Assembly: GCA_963665735.1 (NCBI GenBank)
Contig: OY762444.1
Location: 3,224,001-3,288,000 of the forward strand
Origin: CATOSK01 sp963665735
Lineage (GTDB): Bacteria; Chloroflexota; Dehalococcoidia; Lucifugimonadales; UBA3495
DNA: 64,000 nt
Direction: 5' to 3'
Shown: one piece after another, positions 51,981 through 62,389 of the stretch
How the letters are laid out: each line of letters begins with the position of its first letter
Numbering within the stretch: the stretch's first letter is position 1
The notes under the pieces: model-generated
Databases searched by the model: none
Told to the model about the DNA's origin: nothing
What the model saw: only the letters and a program-made list of their open reading frames with translations
Translations under genes and position numbers: made by a program

Positions 51981-52169
51981 ATGTACCAAGCCCTGACCGA
52001 CTTCCTCATCAATTTCAGCGCGGGGCAGCCCCTGTTGTGGGCCTTGCTGGTGCTGGTCTTTGTCGCCGCGACGGGCCTTTTCCTGTACGGATTCTGGGAA
52101 GTCGTCTTGCGGGCGCTGGGCCGATTATGGACGGCGAAAAACCGGCGTCCGGCGGGGCCGCGCCAGTAA
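51981..52169 (+). CDS. Small single-pass membrane protein
   Basis: A 62-residue protein (MYQALTDFLINFSAGQPLLW...) with one transmembrane segment (about residues 18-42) and a basic cytoplasmic C-terminus (TAKNRRPAGPRQ). Its TAA ends one base before the ATG of the TauE/SafE gene, so it is translationally coupled to it and may be an accessory subunit. No named family. Confidence 0.55.
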   Translation: MYQALTDFLINFSAGQPLLWALLVLVFVAATGLFLYGFWEVVLRALGRLWTAKNRRPAGPRQ

Positions 52170-52170
52170 A

Positions 52171-53241
52171 ATGCTGTTCCCCAACGCCGATGTGGTGGTG
52201 AACCCCGCCTTGCTGTTCCTGCTGGGCCTCATCGTGGGGACGCTGGGGGGATTCTTCGGCGTTGGCGGCGGTTTTCTCATCACCGGGGGGCTGCTGGTTT
52301 TCGGCGTGCCGCCGCTGTTCGCGGTAGGCACCGGGCTGACGCTGGTGATGGGTTCGTCCATCATCAGTATGCTGAAACACCGGGGGATGGGCCACGTTGA
52401 CTTCCGGCTGGGGCTGATAATGGTTTGCGGCACGCTGCCGGCGGAAATCCTGGCCGAGCGGCTGAACGCCAGCCTGGATGCCGCCGGGATTGCCGGGCCG
52501 GTCATCCGCTACGTTTTTGTCCTGTTCCTGACCGCCCTGGGTTCCTTCCTGGTGTACGACTTTTTCAAGACCCGGCGGCGGAGAGGGGCTGGCGACCAGG
52601 TTTCGACGGCGCTGCTGGCCCGGCGGGTGCAGTCTTTACGCATCCCGCCCCATTCGGTAGGGATTCCCGGCGTAGGAAAAGTCTCTACCTACGTTTCCCT
52701 GCCCCTGTCTGGGATTGACCGCATATCGGTCTTCATACCCTTCCTGGTGGGGGCAGGAATCGGGTTTCTGGCCGGTTTGTTGGGGGCCGGCGGCGGGTTT
52801 ATCCTGATGCCGCTGCTGGTCTATTTCATCGGCGTGCCAACCACTATCGCCATCGGCACCGATTTATTCCAGATTATCGTCACCGGCTCGGCGGGAACCT
52901 TCATCTACGCTCTGGGCAACCACGTTGACCCGTTGATGGCGCTCATCATGCTGACGGCGGCGTCGGCGGGGGCGCAACTGGGTTCGGCGGCGACGGGCAT
53001 GGTGGACGCCAGCCGTATCCGCATACTCTACGCCGTCACGGTGCTCAACGGCAGCGTCGCCATAGCGTTGACGGAGGTTTCGGAATGGAACGACGGGCTG
53101 GCATTCCTTAACCCTATAGCCTCGGCAACGCTGCTGGGGGTATCCGGGGCCATTGCGGTGATTATCGGGCTGCTGCTGGTTCGGGCCAAGCTCCAAACCC
53201 GGCGGGCCAGTCCGACGCCGCGGGAATCGGCGCGCCGCTAG
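52171..53241 (+). CDS. TauE/SafE family sulfite/organosulfonate exporter-like permease
   Basis: A 356-residue membrane protein with two homologous halves. The signature glycine-rich helices appear twice: TLGGFFGVGGGFLITGGLL near the N-terminus and FLAGLLGAGGGFILMPLLV in the second half. About eight transmembrane segments are seen, with a longer hydrophilic loop in the middle (KTRRRRGAGDQVSTALL). Family members export sulfite, sulfoacetate or taurine-derived sulfur compounds; the substrate is unknown. A terminal basic tail follows. Confidence 0.87.
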   Translation: MLFPNADVVVNPALLFLLGLIVGTLGGFFGVGGGFLITGGLLVFGVPPLFAVGTGLTLVMGSSIISMLKHRGMGHVDFRLGLIMVCGTLPAEILAERLNASLDAAGIAGPVIRYVFVLFLTALGSFLVYDFFKTRRRRGAGDQVSTALLARRVQSLRIPPHSVGIPGVGKVSTYVSLPLSGIDRISVFIPFLVGAGIGFLAGLLGAGGGFILMPLLVYFIGVPTTIAIGTDLFQIIVTGSAGTFIYALGNHVDPLMALIMLTAASAGAQLGSAATGMVDASRIRILYAVTVLNGSVAIALTEVSEWNDGLAFLNPIASATLLGVSGAIAVIIGLLLVRAKLQTRRASPTPRESARR

Positions 53242-53384
53242 TTGGCCCCACATGGGATGGTTATTGAGATTGAAGGATTTGCCCGGAATGACAGGGTACG
53301 CCTTTGGGAGTATTATGTCGCCAATAGACGGGTTAACATTCCCTTACGGCTCCAAAACTGCAATTGAAGCAAGGAGGACTCGAT

Positions 53385-54374
53385 ATGGCGGACGAAATCA
53401 CCATCCTGGTAGGCACGGCCGGCCAGGGCGTTATGCGGAGCGTTGACAGCGGCCAGTCCTGGCGGCGGGTGGGCATTACCCAAGGCATCCACTCCGACGC
53501 CGTGGTGCGGTGCCTTACCCAGGTTCCAGGTTCGCCGGCCTCGATTCTGGCCGGTTGCGACAAGGGAATCCTGCGCAGCGACAACAACGGCGACCATTGG
53601 GAGAGGGTGGACACGCCCATGAACGGCAAGGCGGTTTGGGCCATCGCCTTCGACCCGTCCAACCCGCAGACGGTTTTCGCCGGCACCGGCACCCCCGACC
53701 CCTGCCAGATTTACCGCTCCAGGGACGGCGGGGAAAGCTGGGAACAGCGGGAGGTGGAAGTGGCCGCCGAGTGTCCCGCCGTGGGAGTTCCCCGGGTGAC
53801 GGGCATTGCAGTTGACCCCACCAACGGCGACAGCGTTTGGGTGGGCATTGAGGTGGACGGTCTGCGCCACAGTTCCGACGGGGGCGACACCTGGGAGACG
53901 GTGGACCACCGGGCCATTCCCAACCTGGACATTCACAACGTGGCCGTGACCGCCGGCCCGCCGCAGCGGGTGGTAGTGCTGGTGAACGACGACGTTTTCC
54001 TCAGCGACGATGACGGCGGTTCGTGGCGCAACCTGGACGTGCGGCAGAATTTCCCGCTGGGCTACCCGCGGGGCGTGAAGGTGCAGCCGGGCAACCCGCA
54101 GACCATTTTTGCCACCTTTGGCGACACGACGCCCGGCTCCAACGGCGTAGTGATGCGCTCCCAGGATTCGGGGGCTACGTGGGAAAGCCTGTCCCTGCCG
54201 GTGCCGCCCAACACGGCCATGTGGGTGGTCAACTCGCAGGCGGAAGACCCGGACTTCCTGCTGGCCGGCAGTCGCTACGGATACCTGTACCAGTCCCGGG
54301 ACGCGGGCAACACCTGGGACAAGTTCGACCGGGAGTTTAGCGAAATCTCCTCGGTGGTGTGGCTGCCCAACTAG
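53385..54374 (+). CDS. Asp-box (sialidase/YCF48-like) beta-propeller protein
   Basis: A 329-residue protein starting MADEITILVGTAGQG with AGGAGG upstream. It has at least six Asp-box repeats of the type S.D.G..W, including RSVDSGQSWRRV, RSDNNGDHWERV, RSRDGGESWEQR, HSSDGGDTWETV, LSDDDGGSWRNL and QSQDSGATWESL. These mark a six- or seven-bladed propeller. No signal peptide or transmembrane helix is seen, so it may be cytoplasmic or exported by an unrecognised route. Related folds include photosystem assembly factor YCF48 and exo-sialidases; no sialidase arginine triad is evident. Confidence 0.83.
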   Translation: MADEITILVGTAGQGVMRSVDSGQSWRRVGITQGIHSDAVVRCLTQVPGSPASILAGCDKGILRSDNNGDHWERVDTPMNGKAVWAIAFDPSNPQTVFAGTGTPDPCQIYRSRDGGESWEQREVEVAAECPAVGVPRVTGIAVDPTNGDSVWVGIEVDGLRHSSDGGDTWETVDHRAIPNLDIHNVAVTAGPPQRVVVLVNDDVFLSDDDGGSWRNLDVRQNFPLGYPRGVKVQPGNPQTIFATFGDTTPGSNGVVMRSQDSGATWESLSLPVPPNTAMWVVNSQAEDPDFLLAGSRYGYLYQSRDAGNTWDKFDREFSEISSVVWLPN

Positions 54375-54483
54375 CCGTTGGCGCCGCAAGGGAACCGGAC
54401 ACGAAAAGACCGGGGGTTCATCGCTCCCGGTCTAAACCTTTAATTGGTATCTGGACTACCGGCCGACGGCGGCGTGGCCGGGG

Positions 54484-55158
54484 TTACTCAGGTTCCATAT
54501 CGGAGGCGTCCAACTGGTACCAGATGACTTCTCCGGCGGCGATGCTTTCCTCCAGGCGGTTGTCGCGACGCACCCCGGCAACCACGGCGCGGGATGCTTT
54601 GCCCGTAAAGTCACTGAGCCATTGGGCGTTGCGAATAGCCCGGTGCGTATCCCTACCGTTGGCGGTGAAAGACACTTCCACCGCGATATAGACCGTCTCT
54701 CCCTGGGCGTCCCTGGCCTCCATCACCAGGTCGGCGCGGCGGAAGCTCTCCAGGTCGCCTCGGGACAAATGCGACGTATCGGCGGCAGCTGCCAGGTCAT
54801 ACAAATCTTCGGCGGTCAAGTCTCTGACCCGCCGCAACTCCAGGCTGAGGGCAATGTCGAATGAGGCCCGGAGGGCGGTTTCCCTAGCGTAGTGACCTTT
54901 GAGAGTGCCCAGGTCAATTTCAATCCGGTCAAAGCGACGGTTCACGCTGTCGGATAGTTGGCTAAAGCGCTGGTTCACCTCGTCAAAGCGAGCGTCCACG
55001 CTCTGGGAGAGTTGGGCAACCTGCTCCGAAAGCCGGGCAACCAGCGCCGGCAGTTCCAACAATTCGGGGGGCAGCAATATGCGCCGCAACTCTTCCACCC
55101 ACTCCGGGTGTTCGTACAGCAAGCGGATTAAGTCTTCGACTGTATTAACGGTGGTCAC
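54484..55158 (-). CDS. Coiled-coil protein with PD-(D/E)XK-like C-terminal domain
   Basis: A 224-residue protein from GTG 55158 (AGGAAG upstream). Residues about 35-85 are heptad/hendecad repeats (RLSEQVAQLSQSVDARFDEV and VNQRFSQLSDSVNRRF). The C-terminal part has the order Asp (RRADLVMEARDAQG), then a strand VYIAVEVSF, resembling a PD-(D/E)XK nuclease core in which the Lys is Ser. Many such 'coiled coil plus nuclease-like' proteins occur in cyanobacteria and Chloroflexota (DUF3782-like). Activity is uncertain because the Lys is absent. Confidence 0.6.
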   Translation of the reverse strand: MTTVNTVEDLIRLLYEHPEWVEELRRILLPPELLELPALVARLSEQVAQLSQSVDARFDEVNQRFSQLSDSVNRRFDRIEIDLGTLKGHYARETALRASFDIALSLELRRVRDLTAEDLYDLAAAADTSHLSRGDLESFRRADLVMEARDAQGETVYIAVEVSFTANGRDTHRAIRNAQWLSDFTGKASRAVVAGVRRDNRLEESIAAGEVIWYQLDASDMEPE

Positions 55159-55276
55159 GAAAGGGCTTCCTGCGCGACAATAATCGGTGGTGTCAGTATA
55201 ACCCACTTTGGCGTGGATTGGACAAGCGGCAGAACCGCCCCGGCGCCATTGCCGGTAATCCATGGCGGCAAGATGG

Positions 55277-55305
55277 TTGACACTTATACACGCACTGCCT
55301 ATAAT
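55277..55305 (+). promoter_or_regulatory. Consensus sigma-70 promoter upstream of pyrG
   Basis: TTGACA (55277-55282), a 17-base spacer and TATAAT (55300-55305): perfect consensus in both boxes. The predicted 5' leader is about 117 bases long, which may allow attenuation-type control. Confidence 0.75.
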
Positions 55306-55428
55306 CGGTTCTGAGCCGCGTTTCCAGGTCCCTGAGCGGTCTCTCCGAATGTTTCCCGCTTGTACCCGTCCGCATCCCGCCCCGGTATCCCTATGCGCCT
55401 GCCAGACGATTATGTTTAGCGTTGCGGC

Positions 55429-57060
55429 ATGACCACCAAGTATATCTTTGTCACCGGCGGAGTGGTCAGTTCCATCGGCAAGGGGATTAGCGTCGCCTCC
55501 ATTGGACGCATCCTCAAGAGCCGGGGCCTTTCCGTCACCGTGGTCAAGCTGGACCCTTACCTTAATGTTGACCCAGGCACCATGTCCCCCTACCAGCACG
55601 GCGAGGTTTTCGTGACCCAGGACGGCGGCGAAACCGATATGGACTTGGGCCATTACGAGCGTTTCATTGACGTTGAATTGACCCGGGCCTCCAACCTTAC
55701 CGCCGGGCAGGTTTACCTGACCCTGTTGACCAAGGAACGGCGGGGCGATTTCCTGGGCGGCACCATCCAGACCGTGCCCCACGTCACCAACGAAATCAAG
55801 GCGCACCTGACCAGCCTGGCCGAACAGTCCCAAGTGGACGTTATGGTGGTGGAAGTCGGCGGAACCGTCGGCGACATCGAGGGCCTTCCCTTCCTGGAAG
55901 CCATCCGCCAGATGAGGAACGAAGTTGGCCGCCAAAACGTCTTTTACATCCACCTGACCCTGCTGCCCTACATCAGCGCCACCGGGGAGTTGAAAACCAA
56001 GCCCACCCAGCACAGCGTCAAGGAATTGCGGAGCATCGGCATACAGCCCGACACGCTGATTTGCCGCAGCGATTACCCTCTGTCCAAGTCCATCGTGGAT
56101 AAGCTGTCTCTCTTCTGCGACGTGCCGGCCGAGGCAGTAATCCCCATGCCTACGGTGGATAATGTTTACGGGGTGCCGCTGATTCTGGAAGAGGCGGGGC
56201 TGGGGGACATTCTCACTCAGTCCTTCGGGTTATATGACCGGGCCACCGATATGAAAAACTGGGCGGCGATGGTCAAGCACATGAGTTCGCTCCAGGACAA
56301 GGTGCCCATCGCCGTCGTCGGCAAGTACACCGAGTACCCGGACTCCTATATCTCGGTGAAGGAAGCCCTGCGCCACGCCGGGGTTGACCACGATTCCGAC
56401 GTGGAAATACACTGGGTACACTCGGAAGAAATCGAGCGCAGCGGCCCGGAAAACCTGCTGGGGTCGGTGTGCGGCATCGTAATTCCCGGCGGTTTCGGCC
56501 CGCGGGGAGTGGAAGGCATGATTGAGGCGGTGCGTTACGCCCGCCGCTCCCACGTCCCCTACCTGGGCCTCTGCCTGGGGATGCAGGTCATGGTTATTGA
56601 CTGGGCGCGGGATGTGCTGGGCTTGGACGCCAACTCTTCGGAGCTTGACCCCGACACGCCCCACCCGGTAATAGACATTTTGCCGGAGCAGCGTTCCGTG
56701 ACCGATTTGGGCGGCACCATGCGCCTGGGCCGTTACCCCTGCAACCCGGTGGCCGACACGCTGACTGCCCAGGCTTACGGCAGAGCCAAGGTGATGGAGA
56801 GGCACCGCCACCGCTTTGAGCTGAACAACAAGTACCGGGAGAGTCTGGAGGAATCTGGTCTGACCGTCAGCGGCGTGTCCCCCGACGGCAGCCTGGTGGA
56901 AATCACCGAAGTCAAAAATCATCCTTTCATGGTCGGAGTCCAGTTCCACCCAGAATTTCAGTCCCGCCCCGGCCGCCCCCACCCCCTTTTCCGCGACTTC
57001 TTCGGGGCCGCCAAGAACACTATCCGCGAGGGCGCCCAACATCCCCTGCCCCTGGGATAG
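55429..57060 (+). CDS. pyrG: CTP synthase
   Basis: Makes CTP from UTP, ATP and glutamine. The 543-residue length is canonical. The synthetase half starts KYIFVTGGVVSSIGKG with the ATP-binding GIGKG-type loop and DPYLNVDPGTMSPYQHGEVF (UTP/Mg loop). The amidotransferase half has the oxyanion region GGFGPRG, nucleophile Cys in YLGLCLGMQ and the His/Glu pair in GVQFHPEFQS. Followed by rho at a 209-bp distance, a plausible but loose pair. A consensus promoter precedes it. Confidence 0.98.
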   Translation: MTTKYIFVTGGVVSSIGKGISVASIGRILKSRGLSVTVVKLDPYLNVDPGTMSPYQHGEVFVTQDGGETDMDLGHYERFIDVELTRASNLTAGQVYLTLLTKERRGDFLGGTIQTVPHVTNEIKAHLTSLAEQSQVDVMVVEVGGTVGDIEGLPFLEAIRQMRNEVGRQNVFYIHLTLLPYISATGELKTKPTQHSVKELRSIGIQPDTLICRSDYPLSKSIVDKLSLFCDVPAEAVIPMPTVDNVYGVPLILEEAGLGDILTQSFGLYDRATDMKNWAAMVKHMSSLQDKVPIAVVGKYTEYPDSYISVKEALRHAGVDHDSDVEIHWVHSEEIERSGPENLLGSVCGIVIPGGFGPRGVEGMIEAVRYARRSHVPYLGLCLGMQVMVIDWARDVLGLDANSSELDPDTPHPVIDILPEQRSVTDLGGTMRLGRYPCNPVADTLTAQAYGRAKVMERHRHRFELNNKYRESLEESGLTVSGVSPDGSLVEITEVKNHPFMVGVQFHPEFQSRPGRPHPLFRDFFGAAKNTIREGAQHPLPLG

Positions 57061-57269
57061 CGCAGCCAGGAATCATTTACGCCCATCCCCCTGGAACAGG
57101 GAAGAATCAGGCAGCAAGCCAAGAAACGTCGGCCAAGAGACAAACTTCTCGGACAGCGAATCTCCGGCCCGGCGGGCGTGTCCATCGGGATGCCCCTTAA
57201 AGTCGGAGCCAGCCCGCTCCTTTGACTACCCGACCGGGCGCCGCTGCCAGGCGACGCAAAGAGGTACAG

Positions 57270-58562
<1,293 letters not shown>

Positions 58563-58609
58563 TCCCGAATTTCCCAACCCTGCATCAACCGCTGTCAGTT
58601 CCGCCGCCG

Positions 58610-59398
58610 ATGGTCGCCTCCAATAACCGGGACAAAATCCTCATTGTTGACGACGAATGGGAGTCGCCCATCGTCAAAGCCGTGCGCCAACGGCTGGACC
58701 AAGACGGCTGGCTGACCCAGGTGGTACAGCCCGATACTTCGTGGCACGACGGAGGCGAGTTTGAGGCCGCCGCCCTTTACGCCATCGAAGAGGAACAGCC
58801 CGACGGCGTTCTGCTGGACGTGCGGTTGGGGGAGTACGACGAAGACCAGTTCAAGGGCCTGGAAATTCTGCGGCGCATCGTCGCGGTTCATCCGCGGCTG
58901 CCGGTGCTGATGTTCACCCAATATACCCACGGCCCGGAGCGGGATACCGCCGTCCGGGGCAGCCTGAAGTGGGATTCGCCGGTGGACTTCATAGACAAGC
59001 TGGCCAGCCCGGAGGAAGTGGTGCTGCGTCTCCGGCGGCTCATCGGGCGCACCCCCGACACTATTTCCGTCGGCCCAGGCATATATCTTGACCTGTCCGC
59101 CCGCTTGGTTTACGTCAAGAATCAGGACGGGGACAGCCCGGTGTCGGACATCCAAGGCATGAAGTTCGAGATTCTGCGGGAACTGGCGTCCACCTGGTAC
59201 CGCAGTCCCGGCGAACTGGTGCCTTTTGGACGGTTGGAGCGTTACTCCGAGGGGGAGGACGCCCGGGCGTCACTGCGGGTACGCATCAGGGAAATCAAGA
59301 CATCCCTGGGCAACGCTCTCGGTTTGCGGTTGGGCGCCAACGACCTGATAATCAACGTCCGTGACCAGGGCTACCGCCTGCTGCCGCCGCGCAGCTAG
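58610..59398 (+). CDS. Response regulator with winged-helix DNA-binding domain
   Basis: A 262-residue OmpR-like regulator. The receiver domain has the acidic pair in ILIVDDE, the phospho-acceptor Asp70 in GVLLDVRL, Thr in MFTQYT and the Lys in VDFIDK. The C-terminal part (FEILRELASTWYRSPGELV, RVRIREIKTSLG, GYRLLPP) is a winged-helix Trans_reg_C-type domain. It is 48 bp downstream of rho and 222 bp upstream of a histidine kinase, separated from it by a repeat and a promoter. It is probably the kinase's partner. Confidence 0.85.
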   Translation: MVASNNRDKILIVDDEWESPIVKAVRQRLDQDGWLTQVVQPDTSWHDGGEFEAAALYAIEEEQPDGVLLDVRLGEYDEDQFKGLEILRRIVAVHPRLPVLMFTQYTHGPERDTAVRGSLKWDSPVDFIDKLASPEEVVLRLRRLIGRTPDTISVGPGIYLDLSARLVYVKNQDGDSPVSDIQGMKFEILRELASTWYRSPGELVPFGRLERYSEGEDARASLRVRIREIKTSLGNALGLRLGANDLIINVRDQGYRLLPPRS

Positions 59399-59405
59399 CG
59401 CAACT

Positions 59406-59447
59406 TGAAGGAATCCTGGATACCGGCGGTTTGCGCCGGTATGACGG
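59406..59447. repeat. REP-like unit (family A)
   Basis: AAGGAATCCTGGATACCGGC, then GGTTTGCGCCGGTATGACGG; one hairpin between the response regulator and kinase genes. Confidence 0.65.
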
Positions 59448-59458
59448 GCTTGTTATGT

Positions 59459-59467
59459 TGCTATAAT
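59459..59467 (+). promoter_or_regulatory. Extended -10 promoter for histidine kinase
   Basis: TGCTATAAT, a perfect extended -10 (TGnTATAAT). No good -35 is needed for this class. It suggests the kinase can be transcribed separately from the regulator. Confidence 0.55.
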
Positions 59468-59620
59468 GCCCCGGCCAATATGAAGTGGTAAGCTAGACTA
59501 AAATCCCGCCCCAAACCGGCCCTGCCCGGCCCCGCATTATTTCTGGGATTCAACATTCAACACGGATGCCAAGCTCCGCCGGTTCAAGAGCCGGCCAACC
59601 GTTAACGCCCGATTTTTCGC

Positions 59621-60610
59621 ATGGCAATGCCAAACTCCCAAGTTATAAGCCACTGGGTACGCTGGGCCGGCTGCCTGGTCATCGTGCTGGGCGCGGCGGC
59701 CTTGGGCCTGTCGCCAGTGTTCGGCCCCGCCGTCTCTCCCCAGGTCTGGCTGGTGGAGCCGCTGGCCTATGTGGGCGCGGCTGTCGTGATTCTTGGTCTC
59801 GCGGTGGTGTGCCTGTCCTACTTCCTTCCCCGGCTGCTGCGCCCGGAACCGGACAGCCGCCAGTTGGCCCGGCAAACCTCCGAGGCGTGGGGCAACCTTA
59901 CCCTGCAATACTTCCAGTTGTTCTACCACGACTTGGGACGCCCGTTGAGCCGAATCCTGGGCAAGGAACGGGAACTGCGCTCCCTGTTGCTGGCAACCGA
60001 GTCAGACCTTTACCCCCAAGTCAAGAGCCTGCTGGACGAAATTGAAAACCAGGCGCCCAACTTCCGGCTGATGATGTCCAACGTCCAGGTGCTGGTGCAA
60101 ATGGAGGCCCCGGACTCGCCGATAACCCTCCAGCCCGTGGAGCCGGCCGAGGTCGTGCGCCGGATTGTTGACCGCTATACCATCGTCGCCGCCGACTCGC
60201 GCAAGGCTATTACCTGGTGGGCCGACCCCTCCGACTTCGGCATCGTCTATTCCGACTCCTCGGCCATCGAGCACATTGTCACCAACCTGGTGGACAATTC
60301 GGTGCGCTACGCCGCCAACCAGGTGGAAATCAGCCTTACCCAGTCCGGCGCCAACTTTTACGTCCGGGTCTGGGACGACGGCCCCGGCATCGCCGCCCCC
60401 TACCGTCGGCACATCTTCGACCGGGGTTGGACGCCGGAAATCGCCCGCCGGGAGGAACGCACCACTTCCGGCCTGGGGCTATTCATCGCCCGCACGCTGG
60501 CAACCAGGTACGGGGGTCAGCTAACCGTGGACTCGGTGACCGAGCCGGACCCGGACCACCACACGGTTTTTGTGCTGAGTCTGCCCCTGGCCGCGCCGCC
60601 GGAGGAATAA
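59621..60610 (+). CDS. Sensor histidine kinase
   Basis: A 329-residue membrane kinase. Two transmembrane segments (about 14-32 and 47-69) leave only a short external loop, so it probably senses the membrane or intracellular cues. The phospho-acceptor is His103 in FYHDLGRPLS, a non-standard H box with HDLGRP in place of HELRTP. The ATPase domain has IVTNLVDNSVRYA (N box), DDGPGI (G1) and TSGLGLFIARTLA (G2). It pairs with the preceding response regulator. ATG 59621 is used; ATG 59627 is equally possible. Confidence 0.88.
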   Translation: MAMPNSQVISHWVRWAGCLVIVLGAAALGLSPVFGPAVSPQVWLVEPLAYVGAAVVILGLAVVCLSYFLPRLLRPEPDSRQLARQTSEAWGNLTLQYFQLFYHDLGRPLSRILGKERELRSLLLATESDLYPQVKSLLDEIENQAPNFRLMMSNVQVLVQMEAPDSPITLQPVEPAEVVRRIVDRYTIVAADSRKAITWWADPSDFGIVYSDSSAIEHIVTNLVDNSVRYAANQVEISLTQSGANFYVRVWDDGPGIAAPYRRHIFDRGWTPEIARREERTTSGLGLFIARTLATRYGGQLTVDSVTEPDPDHHTVFVLSLPLAAPPEE

Positions 60611-60669
60611 CCCGACGGGTGTATCCCTTGACGGCTCCAGTTGGCGCGGACGTTCCCCGCCTCCGACCC

Positions 60670-61516
60670 GGTATTCTCAACTTGTGTTGGTATTAGTTAA
60701 GATATGGGGATAAGGGGTGAATCCAAAGGGGAGGGAAGGACGATGGCTCGCCAGCCGGCTTACCGGGAAGATATGCAATGCCCCCGGTGTGGCTCCAACC
60801 ATCTGCCCAAGTACGGGAAGTCCCGGGGCAAGCAAACCTACCGTTGCGGGCAGTGTCACTAACACTTCATCCCGGGAACGGAGCGTCCCCACCAACCGGA
60901 GCGGGTGAAGTCCCTGGCCGTGGACCTGTACGCCGAGGGTCTGGGCCTGTCGGCCATCAGCCGAGTGTTGCGGGTCAAGCTGGGCACGGTCTATTCCTGG
61001 GTTAAAAAAAGTCCGGTGGGCGGGCCGGTTGCAACCGGTTCTGGCGCGGCAAAGGGCGACGGGGGTCAGTGGCGGACGCCGGCAGCCCGCCCGGGTCATC
61101 GCCCTGGATGAGATGTGGAGCTATGTGGGATCCCGGCGGAAGGGGAAGCGGCGGGAGGTGTGGGTCTGGACGGCGGTGATTGAGGAAGAAGATGGAAGCC
61201 GGTGGGTGGATTTCCAGGCGGGAGACCATTCGGAAGTCACGTTTCTGCGGTTGTATCAGCGACTGCCGGAGGCGAAGGTGTACCGCAGCGATGCCTACCG
61301 GGTGTATGAATGGCTGCCGGCCAATCGGCACGTGGTGGGCAAGGGCGGTGCAGTGAACTGGAATGAGGGGCTGCATTCCGGATTGCGGGACAAGTTGAAG
61401 CGGTTGCAGCGGAAGACCAAGGGGTACAGCAAGAACGCAACCATGCTACGGGACTCCATAGCCTTGGTGTGCCTCCCCTTGGACCTGATCTAATACCAAC
61501 GCACGTTGAGAATACC
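60670..61516. mobile_element. IS1-family insertion sequence (847 bp)
   Basis: Bounded by 27-bp inverted repeats, GGTATTCTCAACTTGTGTTG (60670 on) and the complement ending at 61516 (reading CAACGCACGTTGAGAATACC); they differ at two positions. The interior encodes a two-frame IS1-type transposase (below). No target-site duplication is visible, which suggests either an old insertion or post-insertion rearrangement. Confidence 0.8.
60743..61493 (+). pseudogene. IS1-family transposase, disrupted by a nonsense codon and a frame change
   Basis: The N-terminal frame (MARQPAYREDMQCPRCGSNH) holds a Zn-finger CPRCGS...CGQC and an HTH (GLSAISRVLRVKLGTVYSW). A TAA at 60860-60862 interrupts it right after CGQCH. 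After a run of seven A at about 61005-61011 the frame must shift by +1 into the catalytic half, which has IALDEMWSYVGSRRKGKR, VYRSDAYRVYEWLP and the DDE-type Glu in NWNEGLHSGL. IS1 elements normally use a programmed -1 shift in an A-run. Here the stop codon makes full-length product unlikely without suppression. Confidence 0.75.
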
Positions 61517-61564
61517 GGGGATGACGGTGGGAGGTGGGCGGCGTTTTCACCCCCTCCCCGGCTC

Positions 61565-61591
61565 TCCCCCTGGTGGGGGGCGGGGGTTTTT
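61565..61591 (+). terminator. G/C hairpin with T-run
   Basis: CCCCC-TGGT-GGGGG followed by GCGGGGGTTTTTG. In plus orientation it could terminate read-through from the insertion sequence; it lies 30 bp past the 3' end of the minus-strand methyltransferase gene. Confidence 0.4.
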
Positions 61592-61620
61592 GACCTTGCC
61601 CTCATTCTGGATTTGCCCGG

Positions 61621-62343
61621 TCAGTTCTGCGGTTTTAGGCCGTGGTGGATGGCTACGGCGCCGAATCCCAAGGAGGTGTAGCCAACGTCCACCAGGCCGG
61701 TTTGGCGGAATAGGTCGGCCAAGCGGTCGGCTTGCAGGAAGTAGTCAACGGATTGGGGCAGGTAGGTGTAGGCGGCACGGTCGCCGGCGACTAGCTGGCC
61801 CATGAGCGGCACCAGCCGGTGAAAGTAGCAGCGCAAGACGGCGGGCTTGATTCCGCGGCCCATCGGGGTCAATTCCAGGGTGGTTACCCGTCCGCCGGGG
61901 CGCACGACGCGGGCCATTTCGGACAGGGCCAGGGGCAGGTCGGTGACGTTGCGGAGGCTGAATCCGGCGGTGGCGCAGGCGAAACTGTCGTCGGCAAAGG
62001 GCAAGGCGAGGGCGTCTCCGGCGATGAGGGTCACGCGGGCGGAGAGTCCGGCCTTGTCGGATTTGGCTTGGGCGATGGTCAGCATTTCGGGCAGCAGGTC
62101 AACGCCTACGGTCCGGTTTACGCCGGGGAGACGGGCCAGGGTCAGGGCGAGGTCGCCGGTGCCGGTGGCTACGTCCAGGGCCGGGCCGGGCAGTCCCTGG
62201 GCGGTCAAGCGGGCGGCGCGGCGTTTCCAACGGTGGTGCATTCCGCCGGTCATCAGGGTGTTCATCAGGTCGTAGCGGCGGGCGATGCGGGCGAAGAGGT
62301 CGGCGACGTAGCGGCGGCGGGCCGGGCCGGTTAGTTGGGCCAT
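61621..62343 (-). CDS. ubiE: Demethylmenaquinone/ubiquinone C-methyltransferase
   Basis: A 240-residue class I SAM-dependent methyltransferase. FARIARRYDLMNTLMTGGMH at the N-terminus is the UbiE/MenG signature. SAM-binding motif I appears as LDVATGTGDLAL, and motif-II-like FADDSFACATAGFSLRNV and the NVTDLPLALSEMARVVRPGG block follow. The C-terminal LVAGDRAAYTYLPQSVDYF is also typical. In a menaquinone-using bacterium it would catalyse the final step (menG). It is monocistronic, with a repeat-rich upstream region. Length is normal. Confidence 0.93.
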   Translation of the reverse strand: MAQLTGPARRRYVADLFARIARRYDLMNTLMTGGMHHRWKRRAARLTAQGLPGPALDVATGTGDLALTLARLPGVNRTVGVDLLPEMLTIAQAKSDKAGLSARVTLIAGDALALPFADDSFACATAGFSLRNVTDLPLALSEMARVVRPGGRVTTLELTPMGRGIKPAVLRCYFHRLVPLMGQLVAGDRAAYTYLPQSVDYFLQADRLADLFRQTGLVDVGYTSLGFGAVAIHHGLKPQN

Positions 62344-62389
62344 AGCAGGGCGACTTGTCCTAAGTGATGATTGGTCGGTGACGGGTTGG

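Noticed and set aside
55159..56013. Extension of the coiled-coil nuclease-like protein upstream to 56013
   Set aside because: The extra residues lie antisense to pyrG; the GTG at 55158 has a ribosome site and a normal domain start.
60742..61111. Treating the IS1 N-terminal frame as an intact regulator
   Set aside because: It has an in-frame TAA after 39 codons and inverted repeats that mark it as part of an insertion sequence.
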